Assembly: GCF_050947335.1 (NCBI RefSeq)
Contig: NC_134989.1
Span: 10,967,501 to 11,031,500, forward strand
Direction: 5' to 3'
From: Megachile rotundata
Lineage: Eukaryota > Arthropoda > Insecta > Hymenoptera > Megachilidae
Length of the DNA: 64,000 bases
In this document: positions 22,076-33,235 of the stretch, one piece after another
Layout: every line of letters starts with the position of its first letter
Numbering within the stretch: position 1 is the stretch's first letter
The notes under the pieces: generated by a model
The model's database searches: none
Seen by the model: only the letters and a program-made list of their open reading frames with translations
Told to the model about the DNA's origin: nothing
Translations under genes and position numbers: made by a program

Positions 22076-23165
22076 CGGCACAAACTCTCAAGTACAGACA
22101 TTTACAACTTCAGCAAATGACAAGTCCTCAAGTCAATAAGTTTTCAGAGTCTTGAACTCGCAAATGTAGAAATAAAAAATTGAGAAAATGAATTGTCAAA
22201 TGCAAAACATTACAACTTTATAAAATGACAATTCCTCAAGTCAAAAAATATTTAAGATCTCTCAAGCCCAAAAATGAAAAAATTTAGAAAAAGATGAATT
22301 CTCATATATAAAACAGAATAATAATGACAAATTCTCAAGTATGAAAAAGACCCTCGAACTTTAGAACTTGCTAAATTTTCATCAAACACCCTCAGACGAA
22401 TATACAGCCTTGCTATATAGCCAATTTCGTTAATTGCCCCCCTGATTGTCGATCGAAAGCAGAGCATCTTCCAAGCACAAGTATCTATTCGAAAGTCCGT
22501 ATTGAGCACGGTCCAAATGATTGAGCGGTACATGACATCCCTTCCGCGTATCAGAAATTTCACATGCTCGAAAATAACGCGGGAACCTTTCGATTGACCC
22601 GATAAATCGTTCGAGCCAGGAAAGGAAATCGTCGAACGAAGCGTATACGCGGCTGTGTCGGTGGCGGCGGCGGTGCTCGTTACGCCTGAAGGCTTTCGAC
22701 GGTGAAATACCACGTAGAATGCACACGTAGAATTCCAACGTCCCTTTCATCGAACCTCCAATCATCCTCGGTGCAGCATCGACGGTGTCGCGCATCAACG
22801 GTACGCCACGTTAAAAGTGGACGTAAGAAAGTAAGTAAGCACCGTGTTAGCTGGGTTAGCTTAGCCAGCGAACGATCGATCGTACCACGTTTTCTTCACC
22901 ACCTGGTTACGTAAACACCGTGTGCAGACACCAGCTAATCTAACATCGCGGAGATAATGCACCGACGATATCCAATTCACGCTACGTAAATCTACATATG
23001 TGTGGAGCGGCCGCCTTCCAATATGTAACAAGAACGAATCCTGGAACCGATTCCACGGCTGTCGATCAATTTTCGATCTGATTGAAAGCTCCGCATGTCA
23101 ATTTCGGTGTCTACATATGGTTACTTGGATGTATCGCCATATTGGCATATAAGGGATACGCTGAT
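22076..23165. other. Unique DNA with a prominent CpG-rich island (about 22430-22960)
   Basis: The island includes GGTGGCGGCGGCGGTG near 22660-22675 and many CGA/TCG words. Overlapping frames on both strands are open (153 and 122 codons minus, 70 codons plus), the expected result of elevated G+C without TAA/TAG, and none has a recognisable domain. The island may be a conserved non-coding element or an unannotated exon. Confidence 0.45.
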
Positions 23166-23169
23166 ACAT

Positions 23170-23461
23170 TGATATGGACATCTGGACTTTTGGAGATTTT
23201 AATTCGGTTCAAGGTTTTTGAGGGTGTAGAGAGTATATGAATCTGGTATGTTATGTTATGTTAGGAATGATAGGAATTAGGGGATCAATCTGGGAATCTA
23301 GGGATTGGAATATGTAGAAAGAATATGTTGGGATGTAGAGATCTGGGAATGTAGGGATATGGGAGCTTGGTCTAGGAGTCTACAGGTTTAGATCTCTAGG
23401 TACCTTAACATTTAGAGATCTGGAGATCTGGGGTTCTGAACATCCAAGAATCTGCAGATGT
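23170..23461 (+). repeat. Degenerate GGGAATCTAGGGAT-type repeat
   Basis: Loose repetition of GGGAATCTAGGGAT and GAGATCTGGGAAT words that leads into the 187-bp duplication. Confidence 0.7.
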
Positions 23462-23840
23462 AAGGCCCTAGAAATATATGGATTTGGACATTTATGAATG
23501 TGAAGGTGTTAGAGATATGTGGATGTAGGTATTTGAATTTGTGAGAACCTTGACGTGTAGAGATCCTCAGATCCAGAGATTTGGACATCTAGCAACTTAC
23601 CTATGTTAGAATCCGTAGATCCAGAAATTCTGAGGATATATCCTCAGTAAGGTCTTAGAAATATATGGATTTGGACATTTATGAATGTGAAGGTGTTAGA
23701 GATATGTGGATCTAGGTATTTGAATATGTGAAAACCTTGACATGTAGAGATCCTCAGATCCAGAGATTTGGACATCTAGCAACTTACCTATGTTAGGATC
23801 CGTAGATCCAGAAATTCTGAGGATATATCCTCAGTGAGTA
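23462..23840 (+). repeat. Tandem duplication, two copies of 187 bp
   Basis: GAAATATATGGATTTGGACA starts at 23471 and 23658. The two copies run in parallel through GATCCTCAGATCCAGAGATT and end in GAGGATATATCCTCAGTRAG, with only scattered substitutions. A short imperfect hairpin, TGAGGATATATCCTCA, closes each copy. Confidence 0.95.
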
Positions 23841-24330
23841 CAAATACCTAATATAAAAATTTGGGAATATCTGAATTCGAAAATACAGACATCTTACTGA
23901 TACAGCAATGTAGAAGTCTATCAATACACATAGGTATTTAGCGATACAGCGACGTAAGAGTCTAGGGATCACCAGAACCTCATTGCCGGTCAATTTTCTG
24001 AGTCGATGTTGGATTCATCACTCTCTTTGCTGTACTGTGTGTGTACGATCTCGTGAAAGGCCGCGTGGTTCGGCTTGGGTAATCGCAGACGATTTTTTTG
24101 CACGACGGGTTTTGAAATAGGCAACGCCACGGGGCGAGCACAAAGAAAGATGCCAGGAGAAAGAAAAACCAAAAAGAAGGGCATCCGTGATCTTTTAATG
24201 GCTCCAATTTTGCCCTCCTTATTAACACGGCTACCCGACAGAGATGCTTATCGCTTTCCTTCGGGCAATCTTTATGTAATAATTATCTTAGCTATGTAAT
24301 TTGTTTATTGGTAGGTTAGTGCAGATGAGG
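23841..24330. other. Unique DNA with CpG-containing island, no gene supported
   Basis: The 23990-24250 part is richer in G+C and open on both strands (82 and 64 codons minus, 74 codons plus). A purine-rich GGAGAAAGAAAAACCAAAAA tract sits at 24158. No domain is visible in any frame. Confidence 0.45.
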
Positions 24331-24475
24331 TTTCTCGGATTTGAAATGTGAAAGTCTTTTGGGAAAGAATTTATGTAAGAGATTGTGGCCTGGGGTACAA
24401 TGGCTGCTTGATAATTGTTCGCCATAGAATTGGCTGCTACATAAGTGTCTACTTATTTGTATTACTCATGTTACT
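24331..24475 (+). repeat. Dispersed repeat module, copy A
   Basis: TTTCTCGGATTTGAAATGTG, AAAGAATTTATGTAAGAG, GGTACAATGGCTGC and GATAATTGTTCG occur here in the same order as in 27849-28000. It is a low-copy dispersed repeat of about 150 bp. No inverted termini or target duplications are apparent, so its class is unknown. Confidence 0.85.
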
Positions 24476-25675
24476 CGTACTTATAGTCATAAATGCTTGT
24501 ATTCATAGTAGGTTAGGTAAATAATGAATGTGTACAGTAGACGCTTGTTATATTGCCATTTTCATATGGACTATCATATGCTTTTAAATTATTAAATTAT
24601 CTTTCGTTCTTTTACTATATTACTAGTCTAAACTTAACTCATACACGAGCAAGTAAAAGTTAGTATACCATTTAAGGTTTGATAATTAAGATCTCTTAGA
24701 TAAATCCGCCCTTAGAGCCCCAAATGCAGGGAATTATCGAGCAACAACTGTTTTTTTTTTTACAATTTTGAAATGAATAAAAAAAAAACTTGTTTTAATA
24801 CATTTTGTAACATTAAAATCAGGAATCTTTTAGAAGCGTGATTGCAGGTGCTCAAAACAATAATTAACCGTGATTGCAGATAATAATTAAAAAAGTATTT
24901 CTGCAAATCTTTTATACAATTACCTGATAAAATTGACTTCCTGATGTTATGTCTTATCGAGTAATTATTTAATACATCCAGGTGTTTTGTCACGAGGTAC
25001 TACGCAGTTTTATTTACTCTCACTTTATCAACTTGTAATAGATAATCGATCGTTGATCGATGTTTCTGGAAGATTGCGATGATCTCATTTCTATGCACGT
25101 AATCTCTGAACAATAAATGATAAATACAACGTTTTTCAAATTTATTAAAATTTTATTCTTATTTGTATGCAAATATTGTAACATATGTTAATATATTTCA
25201 ATTTCAATAACACCTTAACGTAAATTGCACATAGGTATATTACGATCGGTATTAAATAACGCGTTTGAAAAATAATGAAAGAACAACGTATTACAAGCAC
25301 AATCTTGATCGCTTACATAAATTTTTAATAATACACCTCGACGAGTTTCGCAATTTTAACAAGCCATTAAGCATTGATGCTCGCTTGTTTCAGACATCGT
25401 TCGATTTCTTTTTCTTTGCAATTGTGATAACGGTGAAATTTAATTAAAATGGCTCACTGAATCGTGCGCACGATAACGTGCTTTCAGCAAACACGTTGCT
25501 TTATCATACTCGTGTTATTTTTATCCAATATTCTTTTCTTATAGATAACCGTTACATTGTAGCACTTTTGCAATTGCTTTTCAAACTCGAATTTATTGCG
25601 CTACTTTCAACTTTTGATTCACTTTGATACCCTTTCGATTTTTATTGGTCGATTGGAAGCTGGGAAAATTTATTT
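24476..25675. other. A+T-rich unique DNA, no gene seen
   Basis: Contains poly-T/poly-A near 24750-24790. Frames at 24760-24993 and 25265-25447 show no features. The flank at 25390-25560 is slightly richer in CpG. Confidence 0.5.
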
Positions 25676-25679
25676 CGAA

Positions 25680-26275
25680 TTGGAATTTTGGAAATTTAGG
25701 TATTGGGAATTTAAGAAGTGGAAATTTAGAAATTGGGATTTTAGGTATTGGGAATTTAGGTGTTCGGAATTTAGGTACTGGGAATTTAGGTGTTGGGGAT
25801 TTAGGTATTGGGAATTTAGGTAATGGGGATTTAAGTATTGGGAATTTAGGAATTGGGAAATTTAGAAATTGGGATTTTAGGTATTGGGAATTTAGGTGTT
25901 GGGAATTTAGGTATTGGGAATTTAGGTGTTGGGGATTTAGGTATTGGGAATTTAGGTGTTGGGGATTTAAGAAGTGGAAATTTAGGAATTGGAAAATTTA
26001 GAAATTCGGATTTTAGGTATTGGGAATTTAGGTGTTGGGAATTTAGGTATTAGGAATTCAGGTGTTGGGGATTTAGGTATTGGGAATTTAGGTGTTGGGG
26101 ATTTAGGTATTGGGAATTTAGGTGTTGGGAATTTAAATATTGGGAATTTAGGAATTGGGAAATTTAGAAATTGGGAATTAAGGAATTGGGAATTTAGGTA
26201 TCGGGGATTTAAATGATGGGAATTTAGGAATTGGGAATTTGAGAAGTGGAAATTTAGGAATTCGGAAATTTGAAA
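25680..26275 (+). repeat. G-rich minisatellite, 15-bp unit GGGAATTTAGGTRTT
   Basis: GGGAATTTAGGTATT and GGGAATTTAGGTGTT alternate with GGGGATTTAGGTATT. A block near 25724 (AAGAAGTGGAAATTTAG) recurs near 25969 and 26240, giving a higher-order unit of about 245 bp. The 15-bp unit keeps plus frames open (NLGVGNLGIG type, up to 125 codons), which are artefacts. Confidence 0.95.
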
Positions 26276-27365
26276 ATTAGATGCCTTGAAAATTTCTGTA
26301 TTCGAAAAATCCTTCACTTCAAGTTCCAATAGACCTCTTCCATATTCTCCTACATTCCCCTAGATTTCCCTAGATTGCCCCAGAGTTTTTCATTACTAGC
26401 TCTAGTTGTTTCTAGAACCTATATCACTAAATTCCCTTCAAATTTCAAGCTGACAATTGATTCTTAAAATGTCCTACTTCCATTTTTGCTACAACCAACA
26501 TATTAATATTTCTACATACGATTTCAATTCATACGATAAAAAATATGTAGATATATTAACAGTATTCGAAAAGTGTATTCCCGCGGCGTGATCAGAAACT
26601 CAGTAACCAGACAAGATCGTGTAAATTTCAAGATCAAATATCGTGGCCGTGGCTCGTGCAAGTATTCCCATTAATTTGCGGGGAATCTAATCGGTCTGTC
26701 GAGAAAGTAATTAGCCGGCTATAAGACACGGCGTAAGATCCTTTGTCCCCGTGGTTTTCGCGAGCGACACACCACCGTCGTGGTACAATTAGCCGCGTAA
26801 ACTGGTTTCATTTTTTCGCTTTTATCCTCGGCCGTTTCGCGAGCGGTTGCGGCCTCAAACGAGAGAGACCCCGGGCGCCCCCGGTGCCCGCTTCCATTCT
26901 GATACTTTTGTCCGACAGGCCTTTGAATCTGTCCACCGTGCGGCAAACGGACAGACGGAGAGAGAACGACAGAGTAATAGTAGAAACGAGGCCTGCACCA
27001 ATCCCAGCGGATAATTCTCAAAGCATATTATACGAAATATCAAGGCCTTGCCTTTCTACGGTTAGCGTACACGTTCGAGTACCGCACGTGAACAAGCCGC
27101 ACACGCAATGAAAACGAAGCTCTCGGCCGATTTAACCTGTTAACCGCGTCGTTCTCTCTATGTTCTCCTTTTTTTCCCCACTTTCGACCCGTTAACTGGA
27201 CCATTTTTTTTTTTTCAGACAAAGACATTTTACCGCGTCATGTAAACGAAGGGTGAAGGAACAGGTGTCTAATTGTCTTGCGAGTCACACTCGTTGAGTC
27301 ATTGATTTTGATCGAACTTTTTCTCGCGAATTGAAGTCAGTCGCTTGTGCGTTTTTGTCGACGTT
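26276..27365. other. Unique DNA with one of the strongest CpG-rich islands (26570-27130)
   Basis: The island includes CCCCGGGCGCCCCCGG (around 26871-26886), many CG words and a CCCGCGG near 26580. Frames are open on both strands (100 and 62 codons minus, 122 codons plus) with no recognisable domain. A poly-T run lies at 27206-27218. Promoter, exon or conserved enhancer are all possible; the sequence does not decide. Confidence 0.45.
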
Positions 27366-27369
27366 TACT

Positions 27370-27848
27370 GGCTGAGATAATTCTTTAATTTAGTGGAACT
27401 AAATTACTTCGTTATGTCGGGGTAGCGGAGGTTGGGTTTTGAATTAGAGATTCGTTAGTTCAAACCCATCGCTAGGATATATAAATATTTTTTTTATATA
27501 TTTATGTATTTTCATATATTTTTTTACTTGTTCATTCGCTCTTTTTATTCATTCCCTGATTTAGTGGAACTAAATTACTTCGTTATGTCGGGGTAGCGGA
27601 GGTTAGGTTTTGAATTAGTGGTTCGTCAGTTCAAACCCATCACTAGGATATATAAATATTTTTTTTTATATATTTATGTATTTTCATATATTTTTTTACT
27701 TGTTCATTCGCTCTTTTTATTCATTCTTTGATTTAGTGGAACTAAATTACTTCGTTATGTCGGGGTAGCGGAGGTTGGGTTTTGAATTAGAGATTCGTCA
27801 GTTCAAACCCATCACTAAAAGATATAAATATTTTTTCTTTATATATAG
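27370..27848 (+). repeat. Tandem repeat, about 2.7 copies of 171 bp with hairpin
   Basis: ATTTAGTGGAACTAAATTAC begins at 27388, 27559 and 27731 (spacing 171-172 bp). Each copy carries GTCGGGGTAGCGGAGGTTGG followed by an imperfect inverted repeat, GGGTTTTGAATTA ... TAGTTCAAACCC. The GTTCAAACC word matches a pol III B-box and TAGCGGAGGTTG loosely an A-box. The arms fold as a hairpin, not a cloverleaf, so I do not call a tRNA. A tRNA-derived SINE fragment is a remote possibility. Confidence 0.93.
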
Positions 27849-28000
27849 TTTCTCGGATTTGAAATGTGAAAGTCTTTTGAGAAAGAATTTATGTAAGAGG
27901 CCTGAATTATGTGGCCTGGAACATGGTACAATGGCTGCTCGATAATTGTTCGTCATACAATTGACTGCTAGATAAGTCTCTACTTACATGTGTCTCATTC
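27849..28000 (+). repeat. Dispersed repeat module, copy B
   Basis: Collinear with 24331-24475 over about 150 bp, with an extra segment (CCTGAATTATGTGGCC) near 27901. It abuts the 171-bp tandem array directly, which copy A does not, so the two repeats are independent. Confidence 0.85.
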
Positions 28001-28514
28001 ATTCCTACTCTTAAATGACAAATATAAGTAAAATTGAATTTCTACAACTTTTTTCAGTATTCTACAAAAATTATGTGTCTGCAAAATGGTTGCAGAAGTA
28101 TTTGCAAAATGGTTGCAATTTGAAACAGGAACATAGCAATTGCACCTGCAGCAATCAAAACACAAAAGTAGCAAATGCCTGTAAAATTGTTGCGCTTAGA
28201 AAAGCGCATTTGCAAGATTGTTGCAATTGTACATAATTCAATATTCACAAAGAGATCAAAGCGGTGTAATTTTTCTTGATTTCCGTGATTCACGGTGACA
28301 AGTGGTTAAAGACACGCGCGTCGGCAAAAAGGAAATAGGAGGGGATAAAAAAAGAAGAAATTGATTTGGTGGTTGGACTTATCGGTTCAGCGAACGCACG
28401 GGGACAACGTTGGTTGCGTAAGTGAGCGGAGACAAGCAAAGTTATTCCGTTCAATGATCAATTTGTCGAGCGGGCGTGCGTTCGTAACGCAACCGTGTCT
28501 CTCTATTTGGTGCG
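28001..28514. other. Unique DNA, no gene supported
   Basis: GCAAAATGGTTGCA occurs twice at 28080-28120, giving a chance Cys/Asn-rich frame at 28015-28236. The 28280-28510 part is CpG-containing. Confidence 0.5.
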
Positions 28515-28710
28515 AATCTCGAAATGGTCCGCGATAACGACGCGATTTTCGACTTAACCGCTCAATCGGCACCGATCGATAGCAAACAACTCTCGGAGCT
28601 GGACAGTGTGTATCGATCGGAGAAACTTCTACGGTGGCGCGAAAATCGGAGTTGATTGTTATTTCGAATAACTTTGAATATGATTAAAATATTCGGGCAC
28701 TGATAGTAAC
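28515..28710 (+). repeat. Diverged local duplication, copy 1
   Basis: CGCGATAACGACGCGATTTT, CCGATCGATAGCAAAC, CTCTCGGAG, GGCGCGAAAATC and TTTCGAATAACTTTGA occur here in the same order as in 28900-29065. Divergence is substantial, with indels between matched blocks. It is in a CpG-containing context rather than a simple repeat. Confidence 0.85.
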
Positions 28711-28899
28711 TTACTTTTCTGAAGACTCGATCTTAATTTCGAAACTCAAAATTTTGTACAATATTTGGAAACAACGAATGAATTGTGGTTTAATGGAATT
28801 TTTAATTAACATGAGATTTTATGAGATCTTCGTTTGGAAAGTTAAAATTTCTACACTTGAAAATTTGATGTTACTTTCAAATTAGGTTTGTGTTTTTAT

Positions 28900-29065
28900 G
28901 ATATGGTACGCGATAACGATTATCGACTGAACCTCTGAATGGACGCCGATCGATAGCAAACTCTCGGAGTAACGATTGTAGAAATCTCAGCAATGGCGCG
29001 AAAATCAAAGCTGTCTATTCTTTCGAATAACTTTGACTACAATCAAAATCCTCAAATAATGAAAT
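28900..29065 (+). repeat. Diverged local duplication, copy 2
   Basis: Second copy of the segment at 28515-28710, offset by about 380 bp. It retains CCGATCGATAGCAAACTCTC and GGCGCGAAAATCAAAG. The 190 bp between copies is unrelated. Retained blocks separated by variable spacers are compatible with a duplicated regulatory element. Confidence 0.85.
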
Positions 29066-29499
29066 AATTTATTCTTCAAACTTTCACTTCCCTCGTGAAC
29101 CTTGAAATCCAAAACCATGAATCATATCTAAAACCAGCAAATAATTTGTAATTTAACAGCACTTTTATTCGAAACATAGATCTTACAAGTTCTTTGAAGA
29201 CAGAAAGTACATATTCCTAAGCTCAAAAATTCACAAATTATGTTTGTACATTATAATATTCTCTTTAATTCGAGTAAAGGTGCACGCGATGTTCTCGTGA
29301 ACGCGGTTTATCCAAAAGCGGCTCTATCTGAGCACCGACAAATATTTTTCATGCAACCGAGCAACATTGCGATCAACAGTTTGTTGTTTGTGCGCGAGAA
29401 CGCATCGAATCGTGCGATAAACGCACGGCCAGTTCCAATTGCTTTTCGTTTCGATTAATTGGCGTTCGATTAGAGAAAACAGACTGCAGTTAACGTCAA
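29066..29499. other. Unique DNA, no gene seen
   Basis: A frame at 29240-29458 starts at an ATG but shows no domain. CpG-containing from 29280 to 29460. Confidence 0.5.
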
Positions 29500-30385
29500 T
29501 TTTCCCAATTTCCACATTTCCAAATTTCCAACTCCCCCAATTTCCACATTTCCAAGTTTCTAACTTCCCCAATTTCCACATTTTCAAATTTCCAACTCTC
29601 TCAATTTCCACATTTCCAAGTTTCTGACTTCCCCAATTTCCACATTTCCAAGTTTCCAACTTTCCCAATTTCCACATTTCCAAATTTCCAACTCTCCCAA
29701 TTTCCGCACTCCCAAATTTCCACATTTCCAAATTTCCAACTCCCCCAATTTCCACATTTCCAAGTTTCCAACTTTCCCAATTTCCACATTTCCAAATTCC
29801 CAACTCCCCCAATTTCCACATTTCCAAATTTCCAACTCCCCCAATTTCCACATTTCCAAGTTTCTAACTTCCCCAATTTCCACATTTCCAAGTTTCCAAC
29901 TTCCCCAATTTCCACATTTCCAAATTTCCAACTCCCCCAATTTCCACATTTCCAAGTTTCTAACTTCCCCAATTTCCACATTTCCAAATTTCCAACTCCC
30001 CCAGTTTCCACATTTCCAAGTTTCCAACTTCCGCAATTTCCACATTTTCAAATTTCCAACTCCCCCAATTTCCACATTTCCAAGTTTCTAACTTCCCCAA
30101 TTTCCACATTTCCAAATTTCCAACTTTCCCAATTTCCGCAATCCCAAATTTCTAACTTCCCCAATTTCCACATTTCCAAATTTCCAACTCCCCAATTTCC
30201 ACATTTCCAAGTTTCTAACTTCCCCAATTTCCACATTTCCAAATTTCCAACTCTCCCAATTTCCGCACTCCCAAATTTCTAAACTCTCAAGTTTTCAAAT
30301 TCTAAAGTTTCCACACTCTCAAGTTCTCAAATTCTAAAGTTTCCAATATCCCAAATTCCCAAATTCCCCAAATTTACCAACTCCA
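29500..30385 (-). repeat. C-rich minisatellite, 32-bp unit
   Basis: CACATTTCCAA recurs at 29881, 29913 and 29945 and throughout, exactly 32 bp apart. The unit is CCCAATTTCCACATTTCCAA plus a (G/A)TTTCYAACTY segment. About 25 copies. Alternation of AAATTTCCAACTC and AAGTTTCTAACTT subunits gives a 64-bp higher-order pattern in places. Minus-strand frames of up to 175 codons (WKLGELEIWKCGNWGSW type) are pure repeat translations. Confidence 0.96.
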
Positions 30386-30950
30386 CCATCCAAAACTTCG
30401 CATTTTTAAATTTCAGCACTCTCTGCTCCAACCACCGCCACAGAATACGAAATAAGGTATAACACGATTATCAATGCATAATAACAGCAATCACTCGTAC
30501 GATTTCATTTTGAAAGTTCACGTTAGTTAGCTCAATCCTCTCGTCGCCCTTTTATTTGCCGAAGAACGAGTACCTTATAATCCTTTTAACCGGATTCATA
30601 GCTTCCACGTGAGAATTACAGAGCGCGTGGCATAGGTAATCGAGGTTAATTAAAGGGAAACAGAATGTACCCACACGAACGTGGTTTCAGCTTGTGGTTC
30701 GTGTCGTTAGCCTGAGCTGACGGTGGATGTGCTTCGAGAGTTATCAGCTGTACAGATAAACGTGGCCAAACAGATACAGATGACTTTGTTTACCGTATCA
30801 TCCAAAAATATATCACTGTATGATCAGTCAGGGAAGTGTATTAAATTTATCCTCTTTACTTGATTGAAGTATTTGCAATATATCCAGATGGTGATATATG
30901 TAGATTGTGGATGGGGAAGGTGGAGTGTAATATGCACTTTTCATATTTTT
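30386..30950. other. Unique CpG-containing island, no gene supported
   Basis: Non-repetitive from about 30430 to 30790, with GAACGAGTACC and CCACACGAACGTGGTTTC (imperfect inverted repeat near 30670). No informative frame. Confidence 0.45.
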
Positions 30951-31400
30951 TAACTTATAACTTTTTAAAGTTTTCTAATTCAATTTTATCAAATTTAAGA
31001 AATTTTGAAAGTTTGAAATTTCTCGAGTTGCTGAAATTTTTTGTCTCAAAATTTCAAATTTTTCTCAAATTCTCTAAATCTCAAATTTCTTTAGTTACTC
31101 AAATTTCTTTAGGTCTCGAATTTCAAAAGATTCGCAAATTTTTTAAGTCTCAAATCTCAAGCTTCTCAAATTTTTTGTCTTAAAATTTCAAATTTTTCTC
31201 AAATTCTCTAAATCTCAAATTTTTTTAGTTACTCAAATTTCTTTACGTTTCGAATTTCAAAAGGTTCGCAAATTCTTTAAGTCTCAAATCTCTCAAGCTC
31301 CTCAAATTTTGTATGTCTCAAAATTTCAAATTTTTCTCAAATTCTCTGAGTCTCAAATTTTCAATCTCAAATTCTCAATTTTATAAACCTTGCGTGTGCT
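30951..31400 (-). repeat. Degenerate TCAAATTTYT repeat with about 155-bp reiteration
   Basis: TTTTTTGTCTCAAAATTTCA-like blocks recur at about 31037, 31168 and 31310. Between them are TCTCAAATTTCTTTAG words. The 107-codon plus frame at 30860-31183 ends in this repeat and is not called. Confidence 0.75.
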
Positions 31401-31479
31401 CCTATTCGCAAATTTTCAAATTCACAAACTTTACATAAAACTCAAATTTCAATATTTTTAAATTCATAAACTTTGCATA

Positions 31480-32135
31480 TGCTCAAATTTATAAAATCTC
31501 AAACTCTCAAACTTGTCATGTTTGCTCAAATTAAAAAATTCTCAAATTAACAAAGTTTGTATGTACTCAAATTAGGGAATGTCTAAAGTTCCTCAAAGTT
31601 TCAAGCTTTTCATGTGCTCAAATTAAAAAATTCTCAAATTAACAAACTTTGAATGTACTCAAATTAAGGAATGCCTAAAGTTGCTCAAACTTTCAATCTT
31701 CTTAGGTGCTCAAATTTAAAAATTCTCAAATTAACAAACTTTGAATGTACTCAAATTAAGGAATGTCTAAAGTTGCTCAAACTCTCAAACTTCTCATGTG
31801 CTCAAATTAAAAAATTCTCAAATTAACAAACTTTGAATCTACTCAAATTAAGGAATGCCTAAAGTTGCTCAAACTTTCAATCTTCTTAGGTGCTCAAATT
31901 AAAAAATTCTGAAATTAACAAACTTTGAATTTACTCAAATTAAGGAATGTCTAAAGTTGCTCAAACTCTAAAGCCTTTCATGTGCTCAAAGTAAAAAATT
32001 CTCTAATTCGCAAGCCTTAAATGTACTCAAATTAAAAAATGTCTAAGGTTGTTCAAACTCATAACCTTTCCATGTGCTCAAATAAAAAAGTTTCTGAAGT
32101 TGCTCAAACTCTCAAACTTGTTATGTCCTCACACT
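31480..32135 (+). repeat. Tandem repeat, unit about 92 bp
   Basis: CTCAAATTAACAAA starts at 31541, 31633, 31725, 31818 and (as CTGAAATTAACAAA) 31909, spacing 91-93 bp. Each unit also has TACTCAAATTAAGGAATG and AAAGTTGCTCAAACT. The rightmost copies (31980-32130) are diverged. Confidence 0.94.
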
Positions 32136-33235
32136 TAAAAACTTCTCAAATTCTCAAACAGAAAATGTTCTCAGAATTATGAAACATCTGAAATATTCAA
32201 ATATCTCAAGCTTTATAACTTATTGTTTCCAAATCTACAAATTCCCTCAAACTTGATGACTCGCAGTTTTTTTGCATATCGTATCTTTCCAGTTTCGCCG
32301 AAAGAAAAATCGTGTTTTCGGTTTTGTTTCGTTGTTTCAACCATTTCGTCGACGAGAACTCGTAAATCTGTCTCGGCTGCCGAAACGAATTAACTTCTTC
32401 CACGAACACAAGGCTGTTACCGCTCGGCGTGTTGTTATTAATTTCGTTGCAACGAAATCAGGCTTATTTTATCGCGGCTGGAAACCAGACAATAATCCCC
32501 CGTGACGTTTCCACGTGTGCATACGTTTCTGTGTTGCGGGCATTAAAGGCAAAAGCTTCATCGCAGCCACCCCTCGTAACTCGTTCGAGTTAATTACATT
32601 TGCAAAGCGGCCCCTAAACGCGAGCAGAGCAAACAAGAAATAATCTCTCGGCTAAAATTCTGTTTACGCGTTCGCTTCCATCTTTCTGCCGGTTTAATCG
32701 CCGTTTGCTCAAAAATTCTTGTATGGTCGTCGCGATAATGGGGCGCGAAAAATAACTTCACGATAATTGATCGTCTCTTTCCTAAAGCGAAATGTTCCTT
32801 TTTCAAAAATTAAACAATACACGCGCTTTTTCGTAGAATTATTTTAATATAAGAATATTTTGCATGAATATTGAAGCGTTCTAATATCTGCCGTGTTTTT
32901 AATTCGATCTAACGTACTTAACGTCTCCGAGGTACATAAATTTAATAAAACACGCTTTTAGCACTTGCATCTTTCTAGTATTTAAATTACGTTATGAAAT
33001 ACGTGTTCCAGCGGATTTACATACGCTATCCTAACTTTACGGTGACCTAATCCAATTTGGATTCAATATAACTTTCACCCAACTTCGCGTCCACCAAACA
33101 TGACGACTTGTAACTATGATGAAGTTCAATTTAACCTTACGTTAACGTTATTCCCTAACCGTATGCTCGTCTAACTTATCTTTCGTTAATACTTTGTCTT
33201 ACAAAAGATGTAACCAGGTACTGACATTACATGAC
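32136..33235. other. Unique DNA with CpG-containing island (32250-32790)
   Basis: Frames are open on both strands in the island (67 and 70 codons minus, 77 codons plus), none recognisable. From 32810 to 33230 the DNA is A+T-rich without repeats. Conserved non-coding DNA is possible. Confidence 0.45.

Noticed and set aside
22252..22798. 153- and 122-codon minus frames in a CpG-rich island
   Set aside because: They overlap in different phases, the longer one runs into A+T-rich sequence giving a Phe/Tyr-rich tail, and neither shows a domain. Long frames arise easily in G+C-rich islands.
26719..27111. 100-codon minus and 122-codon plus frames over the same bases
   Set aside because: Opposing frames in the most CpG-rich island; no recognisable domain on either strand.
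27420..27480. tRNA gene suggested by GTTCAAACC and TAGCGGAGGTTG
   Set aside because: The bases around GTTCAAACC do not form a 5-bp T-stem, and the sequence pairs instead as one long hairpin. No acceptor stem is present.
29324..30242. Trp/Cys-rich repeat protein (WKLGELEIWKCGNWGSW)
   Set aside because: A translation of the 32-bp minisatellite; amino acid pattern follows DNA period of 96 bp (three units).
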